From Zopfochytrium polystomum (taxonomy: Eukaryota; Chytridiomycota; Chytridiomycetes; Chytridiales; Chytridiaceae): a DNA stretch of 64,000 bases. The notes beneath the pieces are model-generated. The model was not told the DNA's origin. It made no database searches and saw nothing but the letters and a program-made list of their open reading frames with translations. Both the position numbers and the translations under genes were made by a program. Shown piece after piece: positions 1 through 10,700 of the stretch. Position 1 is the first letter of the stretch. Each line of letters begins with the position of its first letter. The DNA lies in NCBI GenBank assembly GCA_025765615.1, contig JAIVFJ010000102.1, forward strand, positions 62,001 to 126,000, read 5' to 3'.

Positions 1-225
1 CAGGCTGCAGCGAAACTGCTGCTCGATCGTGCCAGGCCGGGCGGTGGCGGTGGCGGTGGCGGGTGCTTGTGGCAGTGGTGGTGGTGGTAATGGTAGTGGT
101 GGTGGTGGTAGTGGTAGTGGTGGTGGTTGGTTGTGGTAGTGGTGGTGGTCGCAGGGTTCCGCCACTGTTGGAGCCAACACTTCAATTTGCCGTGACAAGC
201 ATCGGCCTCGATGTGTATGTGCGTA

Positions 226-271
<46 letters not shown>

Positions 272-873
272 CCTCTCTCTCTCGTTCAAGCGGGGCTGGC
301 TCAAGCATCGTTACACTAACCACACAAACACCGCAGCAAAATTATTATATACCGTGCGAAGTAAGGAGAAGGAGGATACCACACGACCACACGGAACTGT
401 CGGCGAAGAATACACTTGCGAATCGCATTGCGTGACTTCTTTCAGACCCCTTTTCCAGACCCGACCAATGCTCACTCACCCCAGTTTTCCACACAGCACT
501 GCCTACAAAGTTAAAAGGTCGCTCTTTGGGAAACAAAGTCCCTTTGGGCTGGCTGGGAAGGGACTCGGAAAAAGCTCAGGCTGAAGCACGAAGCACTGCT
601 CCTCACACGCAGACTCAAATCTTCCCCAATCGATTCAAGGAATCTTTTTTTGGCCATTTCTTCCGTTTTCCGTCCAGACTCGTACAGCACCCAGCGCCCT
701 GGTCCGAACACTTCCCAACGCCTAGGGGATCCTTCTTATTTCCTCGACCCTACCGTCCTTGAAAACTCTTTGTTTCCATCATTACAAAGTATCTATATTC
801 AACCAGTCTGAACAAATTCTTTGGTCCGGGTACCAACGGTTCAGAGGTGATCAATGTTTAACACTTCAAAAAA
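1..873. repeat. Microsatellite region, no gene supported
   Basis: The stretch opens with GGC/GGT triplet and GGTGGTAGT repeats (about 42-150), followed by a CT/CTGT pyrimidine microsatellite (about 225-285). The rest, to 873, is ordinary sequence with no recognisable coding exon. Long open frames here translate into poly-Val, poly-Gly or poly-Ser/Leu and are products of the repeats. It lies just beyond the 3' end of the LRRCC1-like gene and probably contains its terminator, which I cannot point to. Confidence 0.7.
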
Positions 874-3800
874 CTACCCGCTGCCCGCCCCGCCACCACC
901 GTCATCATCCTCTCCCGAAGTTGCCGTCGAAATAGCGCGCTTCAGGCGCAAAAATTTGGCACGCTGCCGCTCCAGCTGCTGCGCAAAGCTTTTCCTTTCT
1001 GCAGCATGCTGTGCCCTTTCCCGCTCAAGCTCGGCCGATCGCGCCTGAAGGTCTTGCATTGCGGCCGCGAGAGAGTTCCTCTCCCTTTCCGCCACCATTA
1101 GCCGCTTTTCCTGCGTCTGTGGATCGGTTCAAAGGCAATAGTGTGGCGGAGGAAAAGGTAAAGAAACGGGCGGGTTACGGTGAAGGAGTGAGGCGAATTA
1201 GAAGAGAGCGACAGACGATGCGGCAACTAGTTATTTGAGATAACCACTTGGGACATGAAAGCACTCTCGAGATATTGAGAATGGTCGACAACACACCTCG
1301 AGTAGCTGCTGAATCTCCGGCGATATCAATGTACGCGCCTGGACAGCTTCGTCGCGCTCCAGTATCAACCTGTGCTCTCTGGCTGCAAACACTTCTTTGA
1401 CCTTGTGAACCTGAGATTCAACGAAAGAGTCCAAGAAAGATAATATAAGAACGTCAGGGTTTCAAAATAGGAAGGCGGTAGTCTGTGTGTCACCTCTTCT
1501 TCGATTTGAGCAATACAGTCATTGCGCTCGCGGAGCTTCGACGAGAGTTCATCCACCTGCTCTTTGAGCGCAGACGCTTCCTCCCTCGCATCTTCAAGAT
1601 CCCCAGAGAGCAGTTCAATCAGCCGCTCTTTTTCCTCCAGCTTTTGTCGGTGTAGTTGGATCAGTTAGAGAAAGCCGGCTGGCTTAGCGCCGAATACCTC
1701 TTTTGTGAGCATCCTATTAGAATCTGTTTCCGACTCAAGGGAGTCCTCCAATTTTTGCAAGCGCTTGCTCCAGTCTGTTGTCGCCGCAGACTGAACGCGA
1801 GTCTTACAAACAAAAGATATGTGAGGAAATGACACCGCACGATCTCACGCATGAAATCACCTTATTCTCGATAGTGTGCTTCAGCGTCTTGATCGTGTCA
1901 TTCTGATCTTCGAGCATCTTCACTTTGACGCGCAAAGCCTGCGGATGTGCAAGGTGTTAAGAGCATCGATTGCATATTCAGCGCTCACTGTTGCGCTCTC
2001 CTCCTTTTCACGCTTGAGCATCGCCACTTCGCGCAAAGCGTCGTCCAGTTTTGCAAGAGCAGCATCCTTTTCAGTGATCAAGGTCGCCCTCTGGTGAGAC
2101 CAAAGGAAACCAAATTAGCTGACTGAATTGTAATGAACGCGTTCGTCAAACCGATTGGGAAAGCTCCGCTTGCATTCTCTGGATCTCCGCCTGTGCTTTA
2201 GAGAGGGAATTATGAAGCTCGCCAACTCTCTTTGTTGCTTGGGCTTCTTTCTGTTTTATTTCTTCCATTTGACTTCCAAGTTGAGCCAGCTGGTGAAGCC
2301 TGGTCTCCAAATCTTTGGATTTCTCCTTTTGGAAATGAAACGGAAAGAACTGTTTCAATAGAGGGCTATCTTTGATCGCAACAGACCTCATAAATGGTAA
2401 TCGCCAGGTCATTTTGCTCCTTCAAGGACAAAAGCTGGCGCTTCTGGTCCCGAACAACAAATGTGAGGTCTTTAATGACAGACTTGAGTTCGCCTTGGGC
2501 GGCGACATGCCCTTCGTTGAGCTGAGTCGGTAGAGTGAGTAGCAGTGCAAAGCCATTCTACGCGATTGGAACGACAAAGAACGATTTATCTACCGAAGAA
2601 ATGTGTCGGATATCCTCTTCTAGCTGGCGAATACGGTTGTTCGCGTTCTGAAGCGCAAATGCCTCAACTTCAAATGAATTAAGCTGGTACTAGTCGATAT
2701 GCTGTCCTCGATGGGAACAAACCTTCGCTCCGCTGGTGAAGGCGAGACTCCAGTTCCCGCTTCTCCGACTCAATCTGCTGGATTGTCCGATTCATGGCTT
2801 CAATGGCTCGATTGTGCTCTTTCATCAGTGATTCCGTTGCTGCGGTAACAGTTCGCTCGATTTCGGCCGCTGTTGCTCTGTCATCGTGCAACTGGTCAAA
2901 AAAAAATTATCAAAATTATGCAAGAAATGTGGCACCTCTCTCGTTCGGCAATTCCCTGTGCGAGACTCGCCTCTTTTGAGGCAGTGTTCGCTTGCACTGA
3001 AGTCAAGTCTTGCCGCAATTCCGCAATGTTTCGCTGATAAATTTCATTTTCCCGCTTTAGCTGTACCGGGTTCTGTCAACAACTGGGAAGCGGCCGCTGT
3101 TCACTAGTACCTCCGCAAACTTGATTTTTGCTGCTTCTCTTTCTTTCAGGATCCGAACAGACAGCCGCGACTTTTCCTCCTCCAGCTGCGAGATCTTGAT
3201 TTCGTTTTGATGCAAAAGACTCTAAATCCCGCCGGTCAGACGATGCTTCCAGATCGAGGCGCCATAAACCAGCGCACTCCCTTACATTGGCTCGATTCAT
3301 TTCGCGCTCAATACGCTCCAGGTCCTCGTCAAAGCTGACACCTTGCCTTTGGAGTTCTTCCTCGGCCGCAAGAGCCCGCGTAACAGCGGACTTGAGCTCG
3401 TTCTTGCAGTTCGCCAGCTCCTGCTGTGCTTGCTCCAACTCTGCACGCGCCTTTGCATCCTTCTGTGTCGCTTCTTCTTGGATCGCTTCGATCTTAACAA
3501 TGTAGCACGCGAGTCCCAACTTGAAAAACTTACCCGCCGGTCGAGCTCCGCGTTGCTCGTGTTGAGCTTTTGCAAAACTTCCTCTTGATGCTGGCGCTGT
3601 TCCTCCAGGAGCTTAATCTGCTGTTTCAGGATCTGTTCGCGTTCGCGCGCCGCGCGCTCTTCAGTCTCCAGCTCTGCGATGATCCGAGCCGCTGCGGCGG
3701 TCTCCTCTTCTCTCCTGCGCCTCTCATCCGCATCTTCTTGATGAGCAGTCAGACTCTCTGGTTCACTCTGTTTCTTGCGGGTCTAAGTGAACAAAACGGG

Positions 3801-5468
3801 TTGGAATGAAGCGCCGAGTCAAACCCCAACCGCACCTTTGACTTAATCTCGAATTGAGCCGAAGAACTGGAATCGTCCTCGTCACTTTTGTCAAGTAGAA
3901 AGTAAACATCGTCAGGAATCAACCAAGCGAGAAAAAAAAAAGAAGAAAAATTTTAAAAAAGGAAGAAAACGGGCACTGCACCTTGCTGAACTGGAAGCCG
4001 CACTGTCATCAGAGGTGTCGGCACGCCGGCGTCTCCTTCGCCGCCTTGCTTTGTTTGTGAGCGGCGCCGCGGCACCAGACGTCTGAGTCCCCGGCCCCGA
4101 GTAGTTCCGGTCTTCCGACAGTCGTTCGAGAAGGACTGCCAGCTTCGACTCAAGCTCGGACAGGCGATGCGTGCTGTCTTGGACGGCGCCCACGTTCCAG
4201 AAGGCCGAAGGCTGTGGTGGTGGCGGCTTGGAAGAGGCGGCGATCTGTTCAACAAGCATTTTGATAAGGTCTAGCTCCTGCTTGTGTCCGCCACCGCCAT
4301 CACGACGAGGCAGGTAACTAGTGGGCAATCGGTCTGCCGTCGAAGGGTCACTGGATATCCAACTTAAAATCGCAGTATCGATTTGTTAAAACCCCGCGCT
4401 AACGAAAATTTGAGACACACGACGGCACCTGGTTTGGTTGTGGCCCAGTTTGTCGTCCAGGGAAAGGAGCGTCTCCTCCACATCGAAGCTCACTACAAAT
4501 AAGTGTAAGTTGTATATTCCGCCGAAAGCCACAACGGATCAAATCGCGCACCATATTCGAGAATCGAGTCTACAGAAACCGACGGCAACTCGCTCCGGAT
4601 CTTCTGCTCGTACAATGGGCTTTGGCATATCGGGTTGCCCCCTTTCGTATTTGCACCGGTCGATCGAAGATTCACGGCACGAAGATGCTTATACAAAGCC
4701 CCAAAAGAGTGAGCGAAGAATATGATATTGAACGGCATCCACCCACACAAAAGTTTCGAAGATGTCGCAGCTGATCGAGGTCTGATATTAGGTTTCCCCT
4801 CAGGTCAAGGTGTGAAAGCGCACTGCTTGTATGTTGGCATAGCCCTTGGAGACCATCGAGAGACTTGATCCGATTGAAGGAAAGATTAAGATACCGAAGG
4901 TTTCGAAGCATTTCAAGCCCCTCAATGCGGGGAATCTTTTTTGTCGCAATACAGTTGAAAAAAAAATATTCAACAGTGTCAGTATGAAAACGAAAAAGTG
5001 TCCGTTTGAGATCCCACCTCGTTGCAGCTGAGATTGAGCTCCTCGAGCTCTGTCAGCGACTCCAGGGCCTCGATGCGTGATATCTGGGGGTTGGTTTGTT
5101 TTCCCGTTTTGCCAAATAGGGAAGGTTGAGACCAAAGCACATGTGTGTTCTGCACACATGGGGGGGGAAGGTGCAACGGGAATACGCACATTGTTGCTCG
5201 ACAAGTCCAGCCTGCGCAGCGACGGGATCAGTCGAAGAACGTGTCCGTCGATGAAGGGGATCGAGTTGCTGTGGAGGTTCAGCGAGTGGACGACAGCGCC
5301 GGGAGGCAATGCATGGAGGGCCGGAACGATCGCACGGAGCGAGCCCAGGCCTTCACCGATGCGAGTGATCTCGCTGCCGGCGGATCCGGCTTCCCCGCCG
5401 CCGCCGCTGCCGCCGCTGCCTCCGGCGAGCCCCCGGCCTCTTTTCTCGCGAGCCGTCGCCATCGCCAT
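874..5468 (-). CDS. LRRCC1: LRRCC1/VFL1-like leucine-rich-repeat and coiled-coil centriolar protein
   Basis: Multi-exon gene. Exon 1 (5190-5468) begins MAMATAREKRGRG, has a Gly/Ser-rich leader and then leucine-rich repeats that continue through the next exons: LNLHSNSI, LDLSSNNV, LNLSCNEV, LNLSFNRI and LDLRGNLI. An LRR-cap-like segment containing NPICQSPLYEQKIR follows. Downstream exons (about 4490 to 874) encode a long charged coiled coil rich in Glu, Gln, Arg and Ala, ending with an acidic Gly-rich tail and TAG at 874-876. Clear GT-AG introns include one after LERLSEDRNYSG...SSSAR (about 3986) and one after NTSNAELDRR (about 3535). N-terminal LRRs followed by a coiled coil match LRRCC1/CLERC and algal VFL1, proteins of the centriole/basal-body lumen. 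It is divergent from TOM20 with 172 bp between starts. Family assignment is strong; exact exons in the C-terminal half are approximate. Confidence 0.82.
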
Positions 5469-5640
5469 TTGTTGAGAGTCGGAGTTTCAAACAGGCGATG
5501 GCCCGCTTGACAAGTGCCACCCAAATGGTTCGGGACTGAACCGGTCAAGGCAAGCGAAGGATGAGGCAAGAAAGAAAAAAAAAAAAAAAAGAAAAGAAAC
5601 GGAAAAAGGGGGGAAAAAAAAAGGTTGACGGTAATCAATC
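5469..5640. promoter_or_regulatory. Shared divergent promoter, LRRCC1-like / TOM20
   Basis: Only 172 bp separate the start codons of two divergent genes. The interval holds a run of about 22 bases that is nearly all A (about 5573-5592) plus further A-rich tracts next to the TOM20 start. Poly(dA:dT) tracts commonly mark nucleosome-depleted fungal promoters. No TATA box is obvious. Promoter function is inferred from position and composition. Confidence 0.5.
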
Positions 5641-6604
5641 ATGGCCGCAGCAGCACCGGCGACGATCAAGTTCACGGCCGCGAACGCATTGACCGGGATC
5701 GCCGTCCTCGGCATCGCCTACCTGATCTACTTCGACCAACGGCGTCAGCGGGACCCCGCCTTCCGGAGAACCCTACGTACGTTTTGACGAAGGGGGACAG
5801 CCGGCAGATGGGGTACACTCTAGCGAGAGAACGGGGCGTTTTCAGGGGGGAGGTGGGGGGAGTGGTATGGCATATTGTCGTTCTCGTACGGTCGGCGGAA
5901 AGTGGGGGGCGTTCTGCCGGCCTCTTCCACTCGCTGTCGATAGTGGTGCCATTCGCACCCTCGAATGGCACCACTATCGACAGCGTGTGTGGTGCGGTAT
6001 GTTTTATCCATGCACCTTGCCGCCACAGCCCCGTTGAACGTCATTTGACCCGCACCCTCCAATCTAAATACGCTAACACCACGCGACCCCGCATTACAGG
6101 GGAGAACCGGAAGAAGGCGGCGGAGGCGAGGGAGCAGGACGCCAAGAAGGCGGCGGAGGGTGCGGACGCGAGCGTGAAGGCGGTGATGAGCGCGCTGGGT
6201 CTGGACGAAGACATCGTACCCACAACGGAGGAGGAGCGGCAACGATACCTACAGAAGCAGCTACAGCTCGGAGAGGAGCTCCTAAAACGAGGTCAGTGGT
6301 CCTCCAGCTCTTTTTCGTTTCTCGTTTTCTGCCTGGATTTTGTATGTTCTTACACGGGCTGACCGTTCATATTTTATTTTATTTTTATTTTTTTTGGACA
6401 GGACCCACATACTACAAAGCCGCCTCGACCTGCCTATACCGCGCTGTGAAGGTGTACCCTGACCCGTTCAAGCTGCTCATGGCGTTCCAGGACACGGTCC
6501 CAACTCAGGTGTTTGAAGATATCATGGCCATGATGGCGACCGACGCGGATGGTGGCAGGCAAGCGCGTCCAGCGGGTACGGCAGCGGCCGTGGAACTGGA
6601 CTGA
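5641..6604 (+). CDS. TOM20: Mitochondrial import receptor subunit Tom20
   Basis: Three exons with consensus junctions: 5641-5776, 6100-6291 and 6402-6604. The product starts MAAAAPATIKFTAANALTG, followed by a single N-terminal membrane anchor (about residues 12-28: LTGIAVLGIAYLIYF) and the basic stretch DQRRQRDPAFRR, the usual Tom20 signal-anchor arrangement. Exon 2 is a charged linker (KKAAEAREQDAKKAAEG). Exons 2-3 make the TPR-like receptor domain: QKQLQLGEELLKRG, then YYKAASTCLYRAVKVYPDP and LLMAFQDTVPTQVFEDIM. In the family this cytosolic domain binds amphipathic presequences at the outer mitochondrial membrane. It ends at TGA after a short Ala/Gly-rich tail, about 176 residues, normal for Tom20. 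Intron 1 holds a perfect 24-bp inverted repeat. Confidence 0.93.
5932..5985. repeat. Perfect 24-bp inverted repeat in TOM20 intron 1
   Basis: Left arm 5932-5955 and right arm 5962-5985 are exact reverse complements, separated by a 6-base loop. The arms are of mixed sequence, not a homopolymer, so the RNA would form a strong 24-bp hairpin inside the intron. Confidence 0.9.
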
Positions 6605-6829
6605 GCAATGATAAGAACAGCAGCCGAAGAGCGTTATGGGTGTCTTTCACTGTTTTTTTTTTTTTTTCCCCTCATGTTTGTCCCTCTTGTTTGCAATACA
6701 CTGTCAGGAACAGCTGAACGCTGCACTCTTCTGATGATGATGAATGAAATCGGAATTTGAAACAGCACGGGAAACCAGTCAACGCGAGCACCATAATATC
6801 CCCGGGGGTCACATCACATCAGTGGAGAT
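6605..6829. other. Convergent intergenic spacer
   Basis: Sequence between the 3' ends of TOM20 (+) and the small minus-strand gene. It contains a T-run (about 6653-6667) and pyrimidine-rich sequence just after the TOM20 stop. No coding exon is visible. Confidence 0.5.
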
Positions 6830-7320
6830 TCAGTACATCATCAAGTCTTCGTCGCTCTCGTCTAGGTCTTTGCGCTTGATGCCTTTCGGCTTGACCAAAG
6901 CCGGCGATGCGAACGCAAAACTGAGCTGGTTCATGGGGCGATCCTGCTTCACGATGGAGTCGGGGTGCTGCTGCTGCGGGTGCTGGTGGCCCTGGCGCTG
7001 CGGATCCTTGCTGTGAATGTGTTCCGCCACTTCGGGCTTCACCTTCGGGCCGAGCATAACGCTGCGGCGGACCTGCATCGCAGTTCTTCGGTTGGGGGCC
7101 GGGATTGTTTCGTTTTACATAAGCGATTGTTTTAGTGACCATCAATCTGGGATGTGCTCAGTTTGGACTGTTGCCGTCGTTGGAGAGTCGGGTAGGGGAA
7201 ATCACGGTCCTCAGTTCTCCGATCTGGGGGGTGGCGGACGGGCGAAACTTACAGCATCGTATTTCCGTACGGATTTGGCTTGTTAGCAAGCATGCTCTCG
7301 TCTTTTAGGCGTTTCAGCAT
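6830..7320 (-). CDS. Small conserved-looking protein of unknown function
   Basis: A two-exon reading gives about 105 residues. Exon 1 (7253-7320) starts MLKRLKDESMLANKPNPYGN; a GT donor follows at 7252. Exon 2 (6830-7085) uses an AG acceptor that keeps the frame and reads TAMQVRRSVMLGPKVKPEV, a Gln/His-rich stretch, PMNQLSFAFASPALVKPKG, and the acidic end KDLDESDEDLMMY, with TGA at 6830-6832. The Lys-rich patch followed by an acidic tail suggests a small nuclear or RNA-linked protein, but I recognise no family. The frame stays open upstream of the chosen ATG (Pro-rich, PTVIPLEPREAPRPA), so a further 5' exon between 7321 and about 7600 is possible. The introns and low-complexity avoidance argue it is real. 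Confidence 0.6.
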
Positions 7321-7778
7321 GGCTGGGCGTGGTGCCTCCCGAGGCTCAAGAGGGATGACGGTGGGGTGAGGCTGTGGTGGAGGTGGTTCAGGCGGGGTTC
7401 AGGATACAAATGCCGTGCACTCCAGACCATTTCTGTTGTCACACTCAAAGAACCACACTTACACCTTACCCCCCTCTTCTGTCCAACTCACCACATCATC
7501 TTGCTCTCCCGGCACGCACACTCCACTCGGCCTTCCACGGCGAAATCCAGAAAAAAGGAAGAAAAAGGAAAACGAAACCATTAAAAAAAGCCCCCCCAGA
7601 AAAGGTCAACAACGGACAGAGAAAGGAGGACGAATGGGACGAGGGAGACTGTGATCGGATTTCCATTGGGGGCAAGAGAGGGCGGCGAGGAGCGGGGGTA
7701 AAAGAGAGAAATAAAAGAAAAGGTTAAGTGGCCAAGACAAAAGTTGGGACAGCAGAGTACCAACCCGCTGCCTCCCCG
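7321..7778. other. Spacer / possible 5' exon of the small gene
   Basis: On the minus strand the first ~50 bases read as Pro-rich coding sequence preceded by a plausible AG acceptor (CCACCACAG), so an additional upstream exon may exist. The rest is A/G-rich low-complexity sequence between this gene and the 3' end of the GYF-domain gene. No other coding exon is visible. Confidence 0.4.
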
Positions 7779-10700
7779 TCACTTCTTCTTCTTCTTGCCC
7801 CCCTTGCCGCTGACAACAGTGAAGCTATTCGCAGTCTCAAACTTGTTCAAAGAGGAGGGTCCAATGACCGCGGAAGCTGGAAGACCAGCAGACGACCCAG
7901 CTTTGGTGGCAGATCCAGCAATGGTCCATCCGGGGTTTTCTATGTCGTTGCGTCGGCGGCGGAGGAATTCCTCGGCGAACTTGCGGGCGTCCATCGCTGT
8001 TAGCCCACCAAGGGTGTCATCACAAATTGACACCGTCGTTGCAGACTCGTTTATCGGAATCATAAACAGGATTTGGATGAATTCGTCAACTGTGAAGGGG
8101 AAATAAATTATGTCGTCTCCTTCCAGCTAAGCTGGCTTCGGAATGAAAAACAGAAACAGTCGCCTACCATTAGCAGAGGCTGAACTACGTTCAAGTGGCT
8201 TAAGCGCTTGGCGGCACCACTGAACCAAAGCGTCGGACGGTCCGGACGGTCCCCGCTTCGCTGCAGGCGCCGCAGCACTCGCAGGCCGGGTTGCTGCTGT
8301 CGTTTTGGAAGCTGCTGCAGGAACGACACGAGGGACGACAGCAGGCTTCACAGTCGATGGCGCTGCCGGTGGGGTGGGTGCAACCCTGTTTTTTTATATG
8401 GCATAGACATTAACGTCGAGAAGAAAAATCAGAAAAAGTTTGAAAGAAATACGCACACAGGCTTGACAGCGTTTCCGCTCTTTCCAACTACGCTCCATGC
8501 CTCCTACAAGCAAAACGTCAACGAAAGGCCCTTCCGCGCAAACAACACTTACCGAAGGTTTGCTTGCTACAACAGCTGGGACTTGTGCCTTGCTCAAAGC
8601 ACTTTGCGTGGGCTTGGTTGCAGCGGGAGCTCCTTTCGGCGTTGCAGCGGCAACGGCCACCCACCCTGATGATGGAGCCGCTGATTCCGTGTGCCTCTTA
8701 CCAACACTGGCTGTGGGGGAGGTGGTCGTCGAAGCGCTTGCGGCAAGCGCAGCACTAGCAGCAGCAGCTGCTGCTTCCGTGCGACGTCGCTCTTCTTCCA
8801 TTATCTCGGCCATAGTTTTGCTCTTGACTGTGGACTTCGAGCTGGTTCCCCAAACACCGCTTCCAGATGCAACAGCCGCCGAGTTCACCGCCATTGCAGC
8901 TTCCATTTCCGCGATACTTTGAGCCTCGGCGAGAACAGCAGCCTGGGCTTTCCTTTGGCGTTCGCGCTCTTTTGCTTCACGTTCGCGCTCTTCAGCCTCC
9001 TGAATCTCTTTCAAACTTTTACTTTGTGTGAGGCTGGGAGTAGATGGAGTTTTCCAAACAGTGCCGGCTGAAGCGCTGGGCTGACCGTTGGATGCGGGTT
9101 GCTGAGAAGCTATCGCCGCTGCCACAGCAGCTTTAGACTCCTGCTTCGACGCTTTTTTGCTTTTTTGGGAGGGGGCGGGCGGCTCGTCGGGCTTTGTGGG
9201 TGCTTCATTTGTCGAGTCGACTTTTGCCTTAGCACTCTTTTTTGCAGCCTTCGCGATCGCGACAGAGGACGTCGGTGGAAGGGACTGGGCAGCATCCTTG
9301 CTCGGGGTCTCGACGGGATCTTGAGCGGCAACCGCAACGGCGGGAACTTCGGATGGTTCCTCGACCACATTGGCGGTAGTGCTGAACCCATCTCCTGCTA
9401 ATGCGACGTCCGCTTCCGGCTGGGTTGGAGAAGAAACCAACTTGGGATCCCCTTGAGTGGTTTGGGATTGAACTGCAAGCCAACTCTTCGGCTCTGGGAC
9501 TGCTGGTGCCATGGAGTCACCAAAAAGGGAGAGTGACGAGACCTGGCCCGTGTATGCGGCGCTCGTTGCCCCAGATGATTCCGCCGCCTTCGTCTCCTGC
9601 GAGGGAGGGGAATGCTGATTGATGGAATCGCTCAACTGAGAGGCTCCTATTCCGGTCAAGAAATGTGATAGACCAGCCGAGTCGGTCCCAATGGCAGGCG
9701 AAGCAGCGCCTATTCCAGATCCACCGGGGCCCACATGGCCAACGCCGAGGCGATTCAATCCTAAGCCTGAATTTCCCAGGCCAATCTGGCTCCCGAGGGC
9801 AGGCGCCCAAGGTCTAGGAGCACCCCCAAGCTGGGAGAAACCATAACCTGGTTGCCTCGAATCTGCCCAACCAGAGCCGAAGGCAACACCTGGGTTGCCG
9901 TAGGCATCACGAAGTGGAGGCTGCTCGACGAAATTGGAGTTGTAGAACCTTCCCTGGCCGGGGAAAGACGAGCTCATCATTCCAGCAGTTTGGATTGGGG
10001 ACGCGTGTGGTTGATCAAATGCTCCAAACGGGCTGTAAGGGACGAAAGGTGCCCCGCCAGCCAGATCACCACCGATTCGATCCTGAATACCGCTGCCAGT
10101 TCGAAGAGGCTCTGCTCTAAACCTGCTTGCAGGTGTCTTCGCTGCGATTGCCATAGCGTCGTCGTGGCCCAAAAAAGGTGAGCTTCTCCCGTATTTGGCC
10201 ATCAGTGAGGAAAGAGGTTCGAATTGTCCATCGGCTCCGCATCGTATCATCAGCTCATCCACAAAGTAATTGTCCTTGAACCATAACTCCATTTGCTCAG
10301 TCGTAAACGTGCCTTCGGAGGGGAAAAAAAGTGAGTCAAGGAGTCACAAAGTGAAGAGGTGTCACAGGTCAAACCTTGAATGGCCCCGGTCGGGTCCTTG
10401 TAGTACCAATGAGAAATAGGGGGCTTGAAAGGTGCCGTTATCCCCGGCGGCGTTCCGGGGGCAACGCTAGTGGGGGTCGATCCCAGGAGGTTTTCCTGAG
10501 AAAGAGACGATCGAAGGAGAGAAGTAGTACCGATCGGTTGGGGTGCAAGATCTGTACTGGAAGACCTCGGTATTCCAGTACTCGCTAGGAAGTTGGAGAC
10601 TGGGGTGGCAACGGGCAGTCCTGCGCCTAAACCGCTGCCGACGGCTCGGAATATCGGGCTAGCAAGCTGTGTCGTGTCCTTTCCAGGTCCGTTTGCGAAT

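Noticed and set aside
63..584. 173-codon open frame with a poly-Val/Gly start
   Set aside because: It is the translation of GGT and CT microsatellites; no domain and no homology-like composition after the repeats.
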